A stretch of DNA of 64,000 nt from Hirudo medicinalis (GCA_011800805.1 MPNW01000088.1:1-64000), one strand, 5' to 3'; counted from the stretch's first letter, positions 1 through 12,067 are shown. Notes: a model not told the origin generated them from the sequence alone. Translations and numbers: made by a program.

Positions 1-126
1 CATTTATATAGCGCTCCTTCCCAAGGGCGCTTGCGGCAGTGCAGGCTGGGTTTCGAACACGACACATTACGACTGTTGCCATTACCGCCGTATGCAGGAA
101 CGTAACCCATTCGGCCAACCTGCACG
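1..126 (-). repeat. tRNA-derived SINE, family A, copy 1 (truncated)
   Basis: Read on the minus strand, the first 86 or so bases look like a tRNA of the serine/leucine class. A 7-base stem GTGCAGG at the 5' end pairs perfectly with CCTGCAC at the 3' end. An A-box-like TGGCCGAATGGG and a B-box-like GTGTTCGAAACC lie at the expected places. Non-tRNA body sequence follows and runs off the window edge. Related copies occur near 3029, 9343, 32231, 36155, 44429, 55636 and 63632. Confidence 0.7.
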
Positions 127-483
127 ACTATGTTGCCATGTAAAACTTTTTTTCTCTGTATACATTTTTGAAATGCAAGGCAAGTGCATCATGAACTTTT
201 GATTAGTCTTGAGTATGTCCTAAATAAACTTCAGGACTATGATGAGGTTGTGGGTAGGTGAACTGATAACACATCTTCCTTTAGTAGTTGTGAAGTGCTT
301 ATTTTGTAACAGCTATTGTGTGTGATCTTATTACGGGATCTTTTGCTATTGTAGTAGTATTGCTTTTTAAGTAGATATAGAGACTATATCCATGCTTTTC
401 AACATGTGTGACTTCAACATTTTTTGGGCTAATTTTGGACATATTACATTACTGTTAAATATCTTGAATATCATTTTCCTCAG
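127..483. other. probable NKAP intron, no feature seen
   Basis: AT-rich sequence between the SINE and the first visible NKAP exon. It ends in a pyrimidine-rich acceptor (TTTTCCTCAG). I see no further coding exon; earlier NKAP exons should lie to the left of the window. Confidence 0.4.
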
Positions 484-991
<508 letters not shown>

Positions 992-1057
992 GAGAACATC
1001 AAGCATGTTTAATCATTAAATTTAAAAATCATTTAATCAATTCAGTAATCATTATTG

Positions 1058-1063
1058 AATAAA
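1058..1063 (+). terminator. polyadenylation signal of NKAP
   Basis: AATAAA lies about 67 bases after the NKAP stop codon, in an AT-rich 3' UTR. Confidence 0.6.
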
Positions 1064-2339
1064 GCTATGATTAATGATTTTATTTAACTCATTTCTTTAT
1101 CAGAGAGATCTTTTTGATTCTTTGATCTCTCCATAAGACAAAACATATACAAAACATAGTTGATCATACAGCTAAAATAATTTTCCTTTTTCGAAATTAC
1201 TTATTATGCATGCTAGGGTTCCAATGAAATGTATGGTAAAAAGTACAACTTTATGTTCTCACCGGCCTCCTAAGTTTTCCATTTGACTCCAATATGTAGC
1301 TGGAAAAATTTTATGAAATTTTACTGCAGGCACAGATACAATTCTGTAAGCGTGTACTGAATAGTAACGTTATCCATTGTTTTGACTGGCGCATCAGTGT
1401 GTATCTCATCCAGAGAGAGAGAGAAGCTAGATAACCTAGTTATTATAGTTAGTTCCTACGTATTTTGTGTCATTTTTTCGAAAGCCTTTATTGGTGGGTG
1501 GCCCGGGGCCAGGGCCCTTTCCCCCCCTTACCCTTTAATCCGGCCCTGAAACTTTGGGTTCAGCGTATGACCAAAGAAAAATAGGTCAAGAAATCTTTAA
1601 TTACTTTGGAATAAAAAAACTTTGCCACTTTAAATCCCCATTAACTTACACTTGAATTTGGAGATGGACTTAAATACATTCTTGCTGGTGTTGCCACTCC
1701 GAAATCATCCAGAAGGAGTAAAGGTCATTTGAAACACCTACGCATTTGTTAACATATATTTTTTATTCCCTTCTCTGCTTCCTGTTGTGGACTCTATTCT
1801 CAACAACAACCCCGATTGCGAATGTGAAGTAGATTGCTCGAGAGGCACCCCACTTCCCAGAACTTGTGTAAGGCTAGCAGGTTGTTTATTTATTTATTTG
1901 ATTAAAGTCCATTGCATGACTAAGATGATTTGGACTTGTTAGTTAGTGTTAGATATTGTAATGAAATAAGAAGTATTAGAGTAATAATAGGTGTAAAGGT
2001 TAAATTATAAAATTAATTATGCTATATTAATAATATTATGGAAATAGTAACTGTTTAATTGAATTATTCCGGTAATCCGGTAGGAAAATTCTAGGTTCAG
2101 CTGGGTCTTGATGTGTGCAAAGTGCGGGGATAGGTTTGCATTGCTGCTGGCTAATGCAAAGGATCTGGCTAGCATTTCCGCCTTTTCTGTGTTTCCTATA
2201 GGAATCCCAGATTCACCTGAATTTTTTTGTTTTTTGATTTTTGATTTTTTTTATTCGACTGCCTTCTGACTGCTCTGGTTTGTTCTAGTGCCTTGACATC
2301 CTAGGATATATAAGGCACTTTAAATATTGGCTGACTGTA
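1064..2339. other. intergenic, no gene seen
   Basis: Mostly AT-rich. It holds a short GA run near 1415 and a GC-rich snippet near 1495-1545 resembling the ends of the GGGCC-type repeats found elsewhere. No open frame that looks coding. Confidence 0.4.
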
Positions 2340-2757
2340 TTCTAATTTTAATTTAGGCAGTGCCTAATAGACATAGCGACCACGGATCCATATGTTATGG
2401 CAATTTGGTAATGGAAAATGGAAAAAATAAGGTCATTGTAAAATTTCAATATTTTAAAACCTGGGCGGGCCTCTAAAAATTACTGGGCCCTTGGCACTTG
2501 GTCCCCTCTTGGCTCTGGTCTCTGCTTGTGAAACAACATAGAGGTCACATATTTAGAGATTTTGCAATTCCGTTCAAGCAGTGACGACTGAACTGAAGGA
2601 CTAACAGTAATGTTGTAAATCTATGTTAAAATTTAGATTTTTCATCATAAAAAAATAACACTCTTGACGTCAATTAATCTTAAGCTCCCCTTTGTCAAGA
2701 ATTGGCAAACTTTTTCCAGCCCCCTCTCTCCCCTAGTTTATTGACATAACTTATGGA
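2340..2757 (+). repeat. dispersed ~400-bp repeat, copy 1
   Basis: Closely similar, in the same orientation, to 31305-31716. Shared blocks include AAACCTGGGCGGGCC, GTTCAAGCAGTGACGA, GAAGGACTAACAGTAATGTT and TTGACGTCAATTAATCTTAA. No protein is recognisable. Copy 2 carries a complete small TIR element at its left side (31287-31483), whose left end is missing here. Confidence 0.7.
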
Positions 2758-4323
2758 CTGCCCCTTACAGGGAAACAATTGTATGTTTTTAATAAGCCCG
2801 TTGTTTGAAAAAAAAAAACAAAAACAATTGAGCAGCAGAAAACGCAACAGATATATCGATTTGTCTAAAAATCATTTCACTAGCTTTAAAAAAGAAATCA
2901 GTTTCGAAGATGTTCAAGAATGTAACGAAATTTGTTTAATTGTTTCAATAAAATTCTTGTTTAAATGATGGCGAAAACATATTCATAGCGTGACTTAATT
3001 CCGAAAACGTCTGGCCATCTCATTAGTTGCGGGAGCACCGTCCTAATAATAATCATCTAGCTATGCAACGGACGTTCATAAACAAAACAAAAACAAATAG
3101 CCATCTCGTTAGCCTTTAGTCAGCGGCTTTTAGTCATAGATTTTTGAGGAAACAAATTAGTCTATTCAGGTCAAGAGGCGTGGTCTCGTCTAGAATATCT
3201 TCGCGCGTTTATCACTCTTGCTAAGAAAGTGGTTAAAGAACTACAAAATTTTCATCAAAGACCAATATTTTGTAACTCTTCAAAAATTTGCCTGTAGAGG
3301 CAAGGAGAAAGAAGAGCAATAAGTGACTGAATAATTGCTTTGATAAACTGAGCAGTGAGGCCACGAATTTTAATTTCTATTTAACTGATAAATTGCTTGG
3401 ATACTGTGAATCTCTTTATGTTCCTCTCATTATGAGGGTTCGATTTAAGTCTCAAATCGGGTTTTTAGGATATAGAGGAAGATGGAGTTAAAAACGAAAT
3501 ACCTGGGCAAAATGGGAAATCGCTAAAAAAACACACTATTTAGAGCATCAAATATCCCAGAAGTGATTGGCTTTGTTATATTATGTGAAAAGATCTTATT
3601 GAACTTATTTTTGATTGTAAGATATTTAGGATAATTCCCTAACAGCAAGTATTACAATATTAGAATAATATTTAGAGTGCGTTTAAAATTAATTTTAAAT
3701 ATTTAGGTGGAAAGTACCCAAAATGACATAGAAATCGATTAAAATTCACCAGATAAAAATTTAGCAATGCAAATTACGTCAAAAAATCGCCAATTACTTA
3801 GAATGTAAAACATTAGCCATCTAATAAACTGCCCAATCAATTACAGTTGTAGGTTAGCGTAATTGAAGCTTTCTATTTTCTTCCACATACATGGTGTCAT
3901 GATCCTAACCTAGCATGTGACATCTATCTACCGACTTGGGAACGACTATATACTCGAACCTAGATTGACTTAACGACAAAGTCACAAGATTTTGTATAAA
4001 AATGGTATTTCATTGAAATAAAAGTCAGCAACTACAGTGTTCCACTTTACAATCTCTACTCTATACTCTGTTGTTTCGCTCGTTTTATACATATAGCGCG
4101 TGAACCCCCACCCTGAGAAAATGTCGCTGTATAGCATGATATAAAATAGTGTGAGAATAGAATGAGCCTAAATTGGTTTAATTCTGTAAAGGTTTGATGT
4201 GAAATCAACGAGCTTGAAGTTGGCGTATTTTCTAATTAATGCAAAACCGGGCAGCAAAAACGTCTAAAAAATCTCAATATCCACACAGAAATTCAAAAAT
4301 CCACGCTAAACAGCACAATATAG
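2758..4323. other. intergenic, SINE fragment only
   Basis: AT-rich and without a coding signal apart from the SINE tail at 3029-3105. From about 4149 to 4207 it carries a segment that is repeated at 4937-4997, on the other side of the TIR element 4324-4923. Confidence 0.4.
3029..3105 (+). repeat. SINE family A, copy 2 (3' part)
   Basis: Carries the 3' body of the family in sense orientation: ACCGTCCTAAT, then ATCATCTAGCTATGC and AACGGACGTT, then an A-rich tail (AAACAAAACAAAAACAAA). It matches the complement of 63632-63680. The tRNA-like head is missing. Confidence 0.6.
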
Positions 4324-4923
4324 GGATCTTTTCCAGATAAGCCCCGCCACTAATGCAAAAAGTGCACGCGCGAAAAGTTAAGCCCCGCCACTTTTTGCCA
4401 GCTCCAATTTAATGCACGCACGCAACCTTGACCTTTTATTTCTGATGTCTAGACATTTGAATATTTAAACACGCGCCATAAAAACAACTCCTTATTCGCC
4501 TCTAGGCTCATTTTGTGCAAAAATTTTCTACGTTCGGACGTAAAACCTGAACTTTCTGACGCTTTCGATTTTCGTTCATGACAAGGAGACGGCAATAAGT
4601 TTTTTGCAAAGCCACGGAGTGATCCATCAGCAACGTTTATGCAATAATGGCCATCAAATGACACTTTCGACTGGCACGTCTACAAGATGCAGAATAAGCG
4701 CCAATGCGACACACACCGATCTTTAGTGGACAGCTACTTGTGTGAGTTCGTTTGGAGGCAAAGGTACCGAAATACGGACATTTTCATGAGAATTATTAAT
4801 GACATGTCCCAATTTCACCCTCTTCATTAAAAACTAAAAGTACAAGTTGCATGTCCTCTTTTTTATAATCTTTTTTGGGTGGCGGGGGTTAACTTTTTGG
4901 CGGGACTTATCTGGAAAAAATCC
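4324..4923. mobile_element. non-autonomous DNA transposon with TIRs (TTTTCCAGATAAG type)
   Basis: The left end GGATCTTTTCCAGATAAG and the complement of the right end, GGATTTTTTCCAGATAAG, are inverted repeats that continue into CCCCGCCA / TCCCGCCA. The ends are GC-rich in AT-rich surroundings. AATATAG stands next to both ends and may be a target duplication, with one extra base on the right. An open frame on the minus strand (4449-4664) is not recognisable. Superfamily unknown. Confidence 0.6.
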
Positions 4924-5099
4924 AAATATAGAATACTGTGGGAATAGAATAAGCCTAAATTGATTTAATTCTGTAAAGATTTGATATGAAATCAAAAACC
5001 GGCTGCCTCACATTGTCTAGGCTTTTTATCATTGGATTTTCTCAACCGGCTAGCCTTAATCAAATCTTACCAGGTTCAAATTTGTAGTGATTTGAGACA

Positions 5100-5397
5100 C
5101 CACGAACAACGTTGAGAAGAACAATTTATGTCCCTTCTCCTAAATGACGTGCAACAGCCGAATATATATACTCAACGCTTTGAGAACATGAAATCCAGGG
5201 CATGAGAACGCAATTAGTCATTGGCGTGACACCTCTCCCTTTTGGAAGAATGAGGATTTGGGCACGTTTACTCCAAGCATCTGAAGCCGAGTACTGAAAA
5301 TTCCAGATGGAATCCACCCATGCTCCGAAGAAATCGATTTCTTTCAAAGTGAAATGAAGATGACTAGGTAGATCTTCGCGTGGACGATACGGATGAT
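5100..5397 (-). pseudogene. possible retroelement-like coding remnant
   Basis: The minus strand is open from 5347 to 5126 with a balanced composition unlike the flanks (for example RAQILILPKGRGVTPMTNCV). It ends next to the LTR that starts at 5398. I do not recognise a domain, so retroelement origin is only a guess from context. Confidence 0.25.
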
Positions 5398-5570
5398 TGT
5401 TGTGGTTAACATGAGCACTGAAGTAAGTGTGCTAATGTAGGAGCTAGGAGCTGCAAATTCCCCTTTGTTCGTTCGAGTCCTAGTTGTGTGTTAGGTAGCG
5501 TGGATACTTGGTGAATAAAGTAATTGTCCCTTAGTGCCTTGGTATAATCGACTAATTGCGAGTTACAACA
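5398..5570 (+). mobile_element. LTR of a Ty3/gypsy-like retrotransposon, with primer-binding site
   Basis: 173 bases that begin TGTTGTGG and end TTACAACA, the short inverted termini usual for LTRs. AATAAA lies inside near 5514. Directly after it comes TTTGGCGACGAGGATGGGA, the kind of sequence that follows 5' LTRs of Ty3/gypsy elements as primer-binding site. A short open frame then starts ATGGGATCTGAGGAT and stops about 20 codons later, so the gag start is broken. No second LTR is visible downstream. Confidence 0.65.
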
Positions 5571-6074
5571 TTTGGCGACGAGGATGGGATCTGAGGATAA
5601 ATTTTTGTCGATGATGATGATGTTTATGGAAGAAAGTGCTAAATAAAAAAAAATGGATAAATACATATTTTTAACTGATTTTAATTATCGATTGTTGAAA
5701 TAGTTTTGTTAATTGTTCTATGTTATGTGGTTCTGGGGACGCGGAGTTGATGAGAAGTTGCAGCGAGTAGCTTGTCGTGGTGAAGTTGTGAATAGAATCT
5801 TTGTTGTATAAAGACTGTAGACAAGTTCTTTAATTGCTTAAAGTTGACTGTTAAATTCAGTTGTTTATTAAACTATTAACTGTTGTTTCCGTTTTCTTCT
5901 ATAATTTTCAATATCGATATCTCGATTTTTAACAGATAATATCGGCATAACATTAGAAACTCATCTATGAAGAGATAAAAACCTACAAAAAAAGGTCTTC
6001 AAAAATGAAACCCTCCTGAAAAAATTCTGGGTGCGTCCCTGATGTGAAATCGAAGAGCTTGAAAATAACGCATT
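5571..6074. other. leader of the LTR element, then AT-rich sequence
   Basis: The first 80 or so bases look like the leader and gag start of the element at 5398; an ATG-rich run lies at 5608-5630. The rest is featureless. Around 6043-6070 a block similar to 4190-4225 recurs (TGATGTGAAATC, GAGCTTGAA). Confidence 0.35.
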
Positions 6075-6600
6075 TAACAATTGTTCAGCTCCACTCTCTC
6101 ATTTGATGTGTGGAATCTTCTCATTACATCTTTTATCCTATCAAAGATTGATCACTGCAATTCAGCTCTGGTTGGTCTGCCTGCCTACAGCCCCGAGCAA
6201 CTTCAGCGTGTCATCAATACAGCTGCTAAAATCATAAACAAGAGAAAGCATGACCATGTCACTCCATGATATCCATTGGCTACGCATTTGCCAGAGAATT
6301 GACTAAAAAATCACTTCCCTCATTTTCAAGTCTCTCCTGTCTTTCACTCGCACTGCACATGTTCCTTCTAGGCGCGGGCTCAGATCAGCAAACAGGGACT
6401 CCTTCGTCAAATCATCTGCCTGACGCGCGACACTGGATGGCAGGTCTATAGATGTTGTTGGCCCACAGATCTGGAAGAGACTCGATTACCAACTGATCCA
6501 GCCGGATTTCACTCCGACCTCAAAACCTTCCTTTTCAGAGAAAGATTCCCTCTACATTAATGGTCTTGAAGTTCTGTTGAACATACGCCATTATAATCAA
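6075..6600 (+). mobile_element. 3' end of an L2/CR1-like non-LTR retrotransposon (degenerate)
   Basis: Read in shifting frames, this matches the C-terminal part of L2/CR1-type polymerases: SFILSKIDHCNSALVGLP, YSPEQLQRVINTAAKII, then LHWLRICQR, FKSLLSFTRTAHVP, RRGLRSANRDSF, VVGPQIWKRLDY, and FHSDLKTFLFRERF. The order agrees with the family. Several frame changes and stops show that it is dead. The same tail occurs near 36680 and, more distantly, at 44760. Confidence 0.75.
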
Positions 6601-6614
6601 ACTATGTATCGTTA

Positions 6615-7333
6615 GCCAGAATAGAGGTCGGACCGAGACCATTTTTCGTTCCCGGTACCGACCCGGTCTAAAATAATTAAATCATTCCCGGTCCCGTCCA
6701 TTCCCGTCCAAAATTCCAGTTCAGTCCCGATTTCAATTTCATGTATAAATTGGACAATTACTTAAAGAAAATGTTAAGATATTTTATTTTATTATATTAT
6801 TTATTTGTTGTATATACTAAACACAATCAAGGACACAGATTTATTTATTCAAGTAAATCTTAGTTACTTTTGACTCTGGTCAAACAGTTAAGAGTTGATT
6901 GTTTTAGAGTCGATGTCCTAGGATCCGCAGTTATCCTACCACATGGGAAAAGTTCATTTCGCAGAGAACGGAACTGACAGGCATACTTTAGAGATACTTT
7001 TATAGTTTTTGAGTGTTGGGAATCTGTCAATGACACTCCAGTGATGTAAAATGTCTTTCCTGTTTTCAATTCTTGCAGGATGCATTTCAGAAAAAAACAC
7101 AACTCATCCTTAGCATTTGCTTCCTCTTTTTCATTTATTACCAACAAATCATCTATTGCGTTGGAAATAAACGAGTTGCTGGCGCTCTGATCAATCATTT
7201 CAGATTGTTCTTGATTAACATATTGAAAGAAAAGTATTTTAATAATACAAATAAAATTAATTTCCGATGTTCCCGGTCCCGATGAAATTTCTCATTCCCG
7301 TTCCCACAGGAGTCCCGCGGGAAAAATATTCCT
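6615..7333 (-). mobile_element. hAT-like DNA transposon remnant with transposase C-terminus
   Basis: The ends are rich in CCCGGTCCCG-type motifs and are imperfect inverted repeats. Inside, the minus strand (7198 to 6860) encodes a 112-residue open frame. Its end, LKYACQFRSLRNELFPCG then RITADPRTSTLKQSTLN and CLTRVKSN, fits the hAT dimerisation C-terminus, usually of the form YLSIPATSAPSERLFS, AG.I...RSRL.P..V..L.FL..N. The rest of the transposase is missing. No clear 8-base duplication was found. Confidence 0.55.
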
Positions 7334-7500
7334 GCACCATTGCTGTTTACTTTGTTCTAACTAAATAACAATGATAATGCGGGGGAAAATTAAGTAACTA
7401 AAAAGAGGACTATTACACAATTATTAATAAAAATAAATTAAAAAATTTCCGATTAATCGATTAAGGAAATTTTAATCGATTAATTAAGCATGTTTTGCAG
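7334..7500. repeat. fragment of the hAT element family seen at 24914
   Basis: Nearly identical to the right-hand part of 24914-25373: ACCATTGCTGTTTACTTTG, TAACAATGATAATGCGGGG, GGACTATTACACAATTA, then the terminal AATCGATTAA motifs. The left end and target duplication are missing. Confidence 0.6.
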
Positions 7501-9918
7501 CTTTATCTGATAGTTTTCGGCTTGCAGAGAATGGAAACGGTTTTGTCACCCATACTTTTTTCAGTTTCACTACCTGCGAGCTCAAATTGTTGACACAAAC
7601 ACATCCATTTGACACTTTTGCGATTCACAAATACTTATTGTAGGATGAGGATGAGGATGACACCAGCCGGGAAGCTGACCACAGTCACTGCCTGATTCCT
7701 CACCATCAATGCCATCAGCAACAGCGTAGCCACATTTGTCATTTTTTATTTTAGAAGCACTTTCAAATCTATCGGCAACATCTTTATCGTCCACAAGTTG
7801 AGCCAAAACTTTTAGTTTTGAGAAAAAAGAGTTTAGAGAATCCATTCGGGCTTTCTTGCTCATCCACCTCATCATGAAAGTGCTTTCATTTGCTTCTTTG
7901 CGTTTTCACATTTCTGCAATGTCAGGTTCTCGAATTCTCTAATCGGGTTTCTATCTTATTTAATCGAAATGGATCGAAACTCAACACTACAATTGAAACA
8001 AAAGTATATTGAAAACTAAGAACTCAACAATAAAAGATCGAAACTTAAGTAAAAAAGTATATATACGACAAATCTCGATAATCTATTGTTCTCAACTCTC
8101 TTCGCGCTCTTTTCACACACACACTCCGCACATCCCGCACATTCCGCACACAACTCTGACTCTCTCTCTCTCTCTAACTCTAATGCTCTAACCTTTTTAG
8201 CTAAGTATATTCTGCATATCGCCTTATATACACATCTCCTTTATTAGGCTCATTAACATGCAGAAACTCATCGAATCGATCGATCACGCGTAAGAGTACA
8301 TCACCTCATACAACCTCATTACGTACCTCATATAGTCTTCCGCGAACGAAAGTAAAATCTAAAAATGTTCAAAAGTCATGTCACTGACATGCAACATGGG
8401 TTAATTTATAAATAAAAATGACTTGTAATAATATATCATTGTAAATAATAACTAACATAATAACATACATAATAACTAACCCAATATTATTAATAACTCT
8501 GCTCCAGTGTTGAAGCTGCACTGACAATGGCCAGTATCAACATTCCTGTACGGTTTCTTACACCTCTCCTTTGAATTTTTAAATAATCAGTTTTAAAACA
8601 CACTAGGCCAAATACATTTTTAGGACATCGTACCAACGTTTTCCTGCGTTTTCCGTGATAAATGTAATCCATGTAAATGTGTATGTAAAACATACATATT
8701 CTAAGATTAGAAATCTTAATGAACATTTTGATGTATATTTGACCAATCAGCTCCGTATAGTTATTGAATAAGAAGATTTGTAAATCGACTCCACGTTGCA
8801 AGGGCTTCCGCTTGCCAAGTCTCGAGATGTTTAAATCACGTATGTCGTTCCATTGTAGCGGAACAATATAAATTCAAAATTAATTAAATTGAATTTATTA
8901 CATGCAATATTCGGTGTCTTTGGAGTGAAGCTCCAATGACCACAATGACCACATTTAGCTCTAAAGCATAGCGATCGCAGTCTCACAAACGCATCTCAAT
9001 ATCTCAATCTCCCAATCGACGAGCGCCACTCGCTCTCGATCATTCCACGTGTTTCATTTCAGAAGTTTGGGGGCAATAAATACCGATCTGAAATCAAATA
9101 ATTTGTCATTTCAATAGGGGAGGGAGGAGTTAGCAGAATGTGGACGTCCACAAAAACAATAAACATAGTAAAAATATCGTAAAATAAGGCTACTCTTTCA
9201 ACAATTCGACCCATAAATTGCGAGTGAGAATATATAATGAGAATTATAAATTTTAAACTTAGATGTCGTGTCACTCTCAGCTTGCGTTGTCTTGTCGTGA
9301 ACTCGAACGCTTAGAAGCGACATTTTTCGACCTCGGTTGTATTGCAGCGCTATATAAATGGTCGCATTATTAGTATTATTAGAATTCTATGCTGTCTACA
9401 GAAATGTCTCCCGATAACAGTTCAAAATATGCGAAATTAAAACTAATTCATATAGTTAAGCATATGTAACAAAATCTAAGGCGCAAATTCAGAAAGAAGT
9501 GAACGTTTTGTGGTTGGAGTTAAAAACGAAACCGATCCATCAATATAATGCAAAGTTAGTTGAGCTAGCACTTTATGTTGCCGGTGTGTGGACGTCCACA
9601 AAGGAGGGTAACTTGATGCGGATGCTTATGGAAGTGCAAAAATCCAGTTTTCATGTCATATATGGATAAGGAAAGGAATAGGAAAGTTACAAAAATTTAT
9701 GACTTCTTGTATACCTGACATTGATTGAAATGTCTCAAATCAACATAATCTCAATCGATTTATCATTAAATCTGTCTTCAATTTCTTTGATGACACTTTC
9801 ACAATACTTCTTCGTATTAGTTAACACACTCTTTTTTTACTTTCACCTTCAATAATGGGCGCTTCTGATTTTATCTCAACTATTATGCATTTAATATATT
9901 TGTGTAAATCATCAACTT
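7501..9918. other. intergenic, one unidentified open frame and simple repeats
   Basis: The minus-strand frame 7875-7582 (97 codons, containing KVLAQLVDDKDVADRF and KCGYAVADGIDGEESG) has coding-like composition but no recognised family; it may be transposon-derived. Near 8118-8175 there are ACAC and CTCT runs. A 14-base palindrome TGTGGACGTCCACA occurs at 9139-9152 and again at 9587-9600. A 20-base piece of SINE A (TATATAAATGG) lies near 9343-9362. Between 9480 and 9640 the plus strand has a short frame (KAQIQKEVNVLWLELKTKP) that may also be transposon debris. Confidence 0.35.
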
Positions 9919-10854
9919 CCCAGCAAGCACAAGAAATCGGGACCCGACTGGGTCCCATGCGGGAAGAAAAGCGGAGCCCGAATAGGCAGCTCGCCGGAGC
10001 CCCGCTGGTTTATGACCGCGGGCTCTAGTCGGGTCCCGCTCGGGTAGCCCGCCGGGTTCCCGCTGGTTTGTGTTGTGGGCACCACACGGGCCCCGCACTA
10101 GTTGCCCGGCATCATTAAGCACGGGTTGCCCAGCCCAATCCCTACATCATTAATCANNNNNNNNNNNNNNNNNNNNNNNNNNNNNNNNNNNNNNNNNNNN
10201 NNNNNNNNNNNNNNNNNNNNNNNNNNNNNNNNNNNNNNNNNNNNNNNNNNNNNNNNNNNNNNNNNNNNNNNNNNNNNNNNNNNNNNNNNNNNNNNNNNNN
10301 NNNNNNNNNNNNNNNNNNNNNNNNNNNNNNNNNNNNNNNNNNNNNNNNNNNNNNNNNNNNNNNNNNNNNNNNNNNNNNNNNNNNNNNNNNNNNNNNNNNN
10401 NNNNNNNNNNNNNNNNNNNNNNNNNNNNNNNNNNNNNNNNNNNNNNNNNNNNNNNNNNNNNNNNNNNNNNNNNNNNNNNNNNNNNNNNNNNNNNNNNNNN
10501 NNNNNNNNNNNNNNNNNNNNNNNNNNNNNNNNNNNNNNNNNNNNNNNNNNNNNNNNNNNNNNNNNNNNNNNNNNNNNNNNNNNNNNNNNNNNNNNNNNNN
10601 NNNNNNNNNNNNNNNNNNNNNNNNNNNNNNNNNNNNNNNNNNNNNNNNNNNNNNNNNNNNNNNNNNNNNNNNNNNNNNNNNNNNNNNNNNNNNNNNCGGG
10701 ACCCTTGTGGGCTCTTTGACACATTAACGAGCCTCTTTCCCCTACGGGTCCCGTCCCTATCCCGACATTTTGCCCGGTCATAACCCGCTGAACTGGGCAA
10801 ACCGGGCAACCCGTCTTCAGACCGCACGGTTCCCGTCTGTCGGTGCTTGCTGGG
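9919..10854. mobile_element. GC-rich element with terminal inverted repeats, interrupted by assembly gap
   Basis: It starts CCCAGCAAGCAC and ends with the complement, GTGCTTGCTGGG. Between them lie about 400 readable bases that are much richer in G and C than the surroundings, with imperfect internal repeats of motifs such as CGGGTCCCGCTCGGG and CCCGCTGGTTT. No coding frame is credible. The internal repetition probably caused the gap. I cannot assign a superfamily. Confidence 0.6.
10157..10696. other. assembly gap (540 N)
   Basis: A run of undetermined bases inside the GC-rich element. Open frames that span it are artefacts. Confidence 1.
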
Positions 10855-11270
10855 TTTATCTTCACACTGCTTTACAATATATCTCAAGTACTGTTTCGTT
10901 GTAGTAATTAATGTGATGACTTTAGTCAAACATAATTCCTTTTTTTAAAGCATTCCTGAGGAAAGAGAGTGCACTAAGAATTTCATTCATAAGTTGGCAG
11001 GTGATTTTGAAACGCCTGAAACCTCCTTTCGTATGCCTGAAAGAAACCCTACCGGCAAAGTGCTTGCAAAGAAGTGACGGAATCTTTCTTTCCGGCCTTG
11101 ACTAATATGTCTGTTTATATGGTCAACTCAATGAAAAATTACACGTGCCGTAATTTCAAATTTTTACAATTTTATTCCGCAGTTGTATTATCATTCCTTT
11201 TATCTGAATTAATTATTGTCTATTAGATATACCTTTGTTTACCAGGCTCTATTCAACGTGTCGCCAGTAT

Positions 11271-12067
11271 ATGTCGGGGAGTGCTTTTAAACTTCGCATA
11301 AACATGTCTTTGGGCCAATCAACTTTCGTCTCTCTAATTTACTTTCTATATTTTAACGATTGTGCGGATGATAGTTCAGTTGAAATCAGGACTGGTATTT
11401 CCTCAACAATCTCATTTCCCTCTCTAAATGACAGCCTTGCAACTTCGAAACCTACCACTTCAATTCCTAGAACTAAAATCCAGGCTGATGACGATACGTC
11501 ATCATGGGAAAATAAAGATGTATTCGTAAGAGCTCTCATAGTCGTCGCCTGCGTATCTCTGATCGCCGTCGTCTATCTCGTTGTTCGATGCCTGAGGTTT
11601 TGATGAGCCTTTCCTTCATTTCAATTTTGTTTAATTTCCACGAAAGAGTTTTTCAGTGATTAAAGGGAGGTGCTGCAAAACACACTTGCAGTTTTATTTA
11701 GGATATAGTATCGCAAATTAAATAAAGAACTTTGATCATGCGTTGGCTTCATGTGAGCAACAAATATATAAATGACAAAATGCGTTTTTAATGAAATGGC
11801 TGAAATTAATAAATTAGCATATAAATACTTCAAAAACATCACATGAAAATTTCTTTTATCATTAGGCTCAAGCATCAAACAAACAAGAGTCGCAAATATG
11901 GTCTTATCACCTCACAGGAGGACAGGATGGAGTTGAAACCTCTTGGTCAAGAGGACGATGAGGAAGACCTGACCGTCTTCGACAGGACAATTGTAACCTC
12001 TGGAAAATCCCATGAACAGCCTGAGCTCACAAGGAATGGAATAAAGATAAAAGACAAGGCACCATAA
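11271..12067 (+). CDS. FAM174-family single-pass membrane protein, two exons
   Basis: Exon 1 (11271-11596) encodes a short N-terminal hydrophobic stretch that looks like a signal peptide (STFVSLIYFLYF). A Ser/Thr-rich lumenal segment follows, then a transmembrane helix (ALIVVACVSLIAVVYLVV) and RCL. The donor is GT at 11597 and the acceptor AG at 11864-11865. Exon 2 (11866-12067) continues RLKHQTNKSRKYGLITSQED, then ME and the acidic EDDEEDLTVFD. The junction codon AG|G gives Arg. The juxtamembrane RLK...RKYGL..EDRMEL and the ...LTVFD motif match the cytoplasmic tail of vertebrate FAM174A/B. Little is known of the family's function; a Golgi/plasma-membrane role is reported in vertebrates. The start could be ATG 11271 or ATG 11304, both in frame. 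An upstream exon cannot be excluded. Confidence 0.82.

Noticed and set aside
10098..10929. Open frames of 205-259 codons across 10102-10929
   Set aside because: They consist almost entirely of undetermined residues from the 540-base gap.
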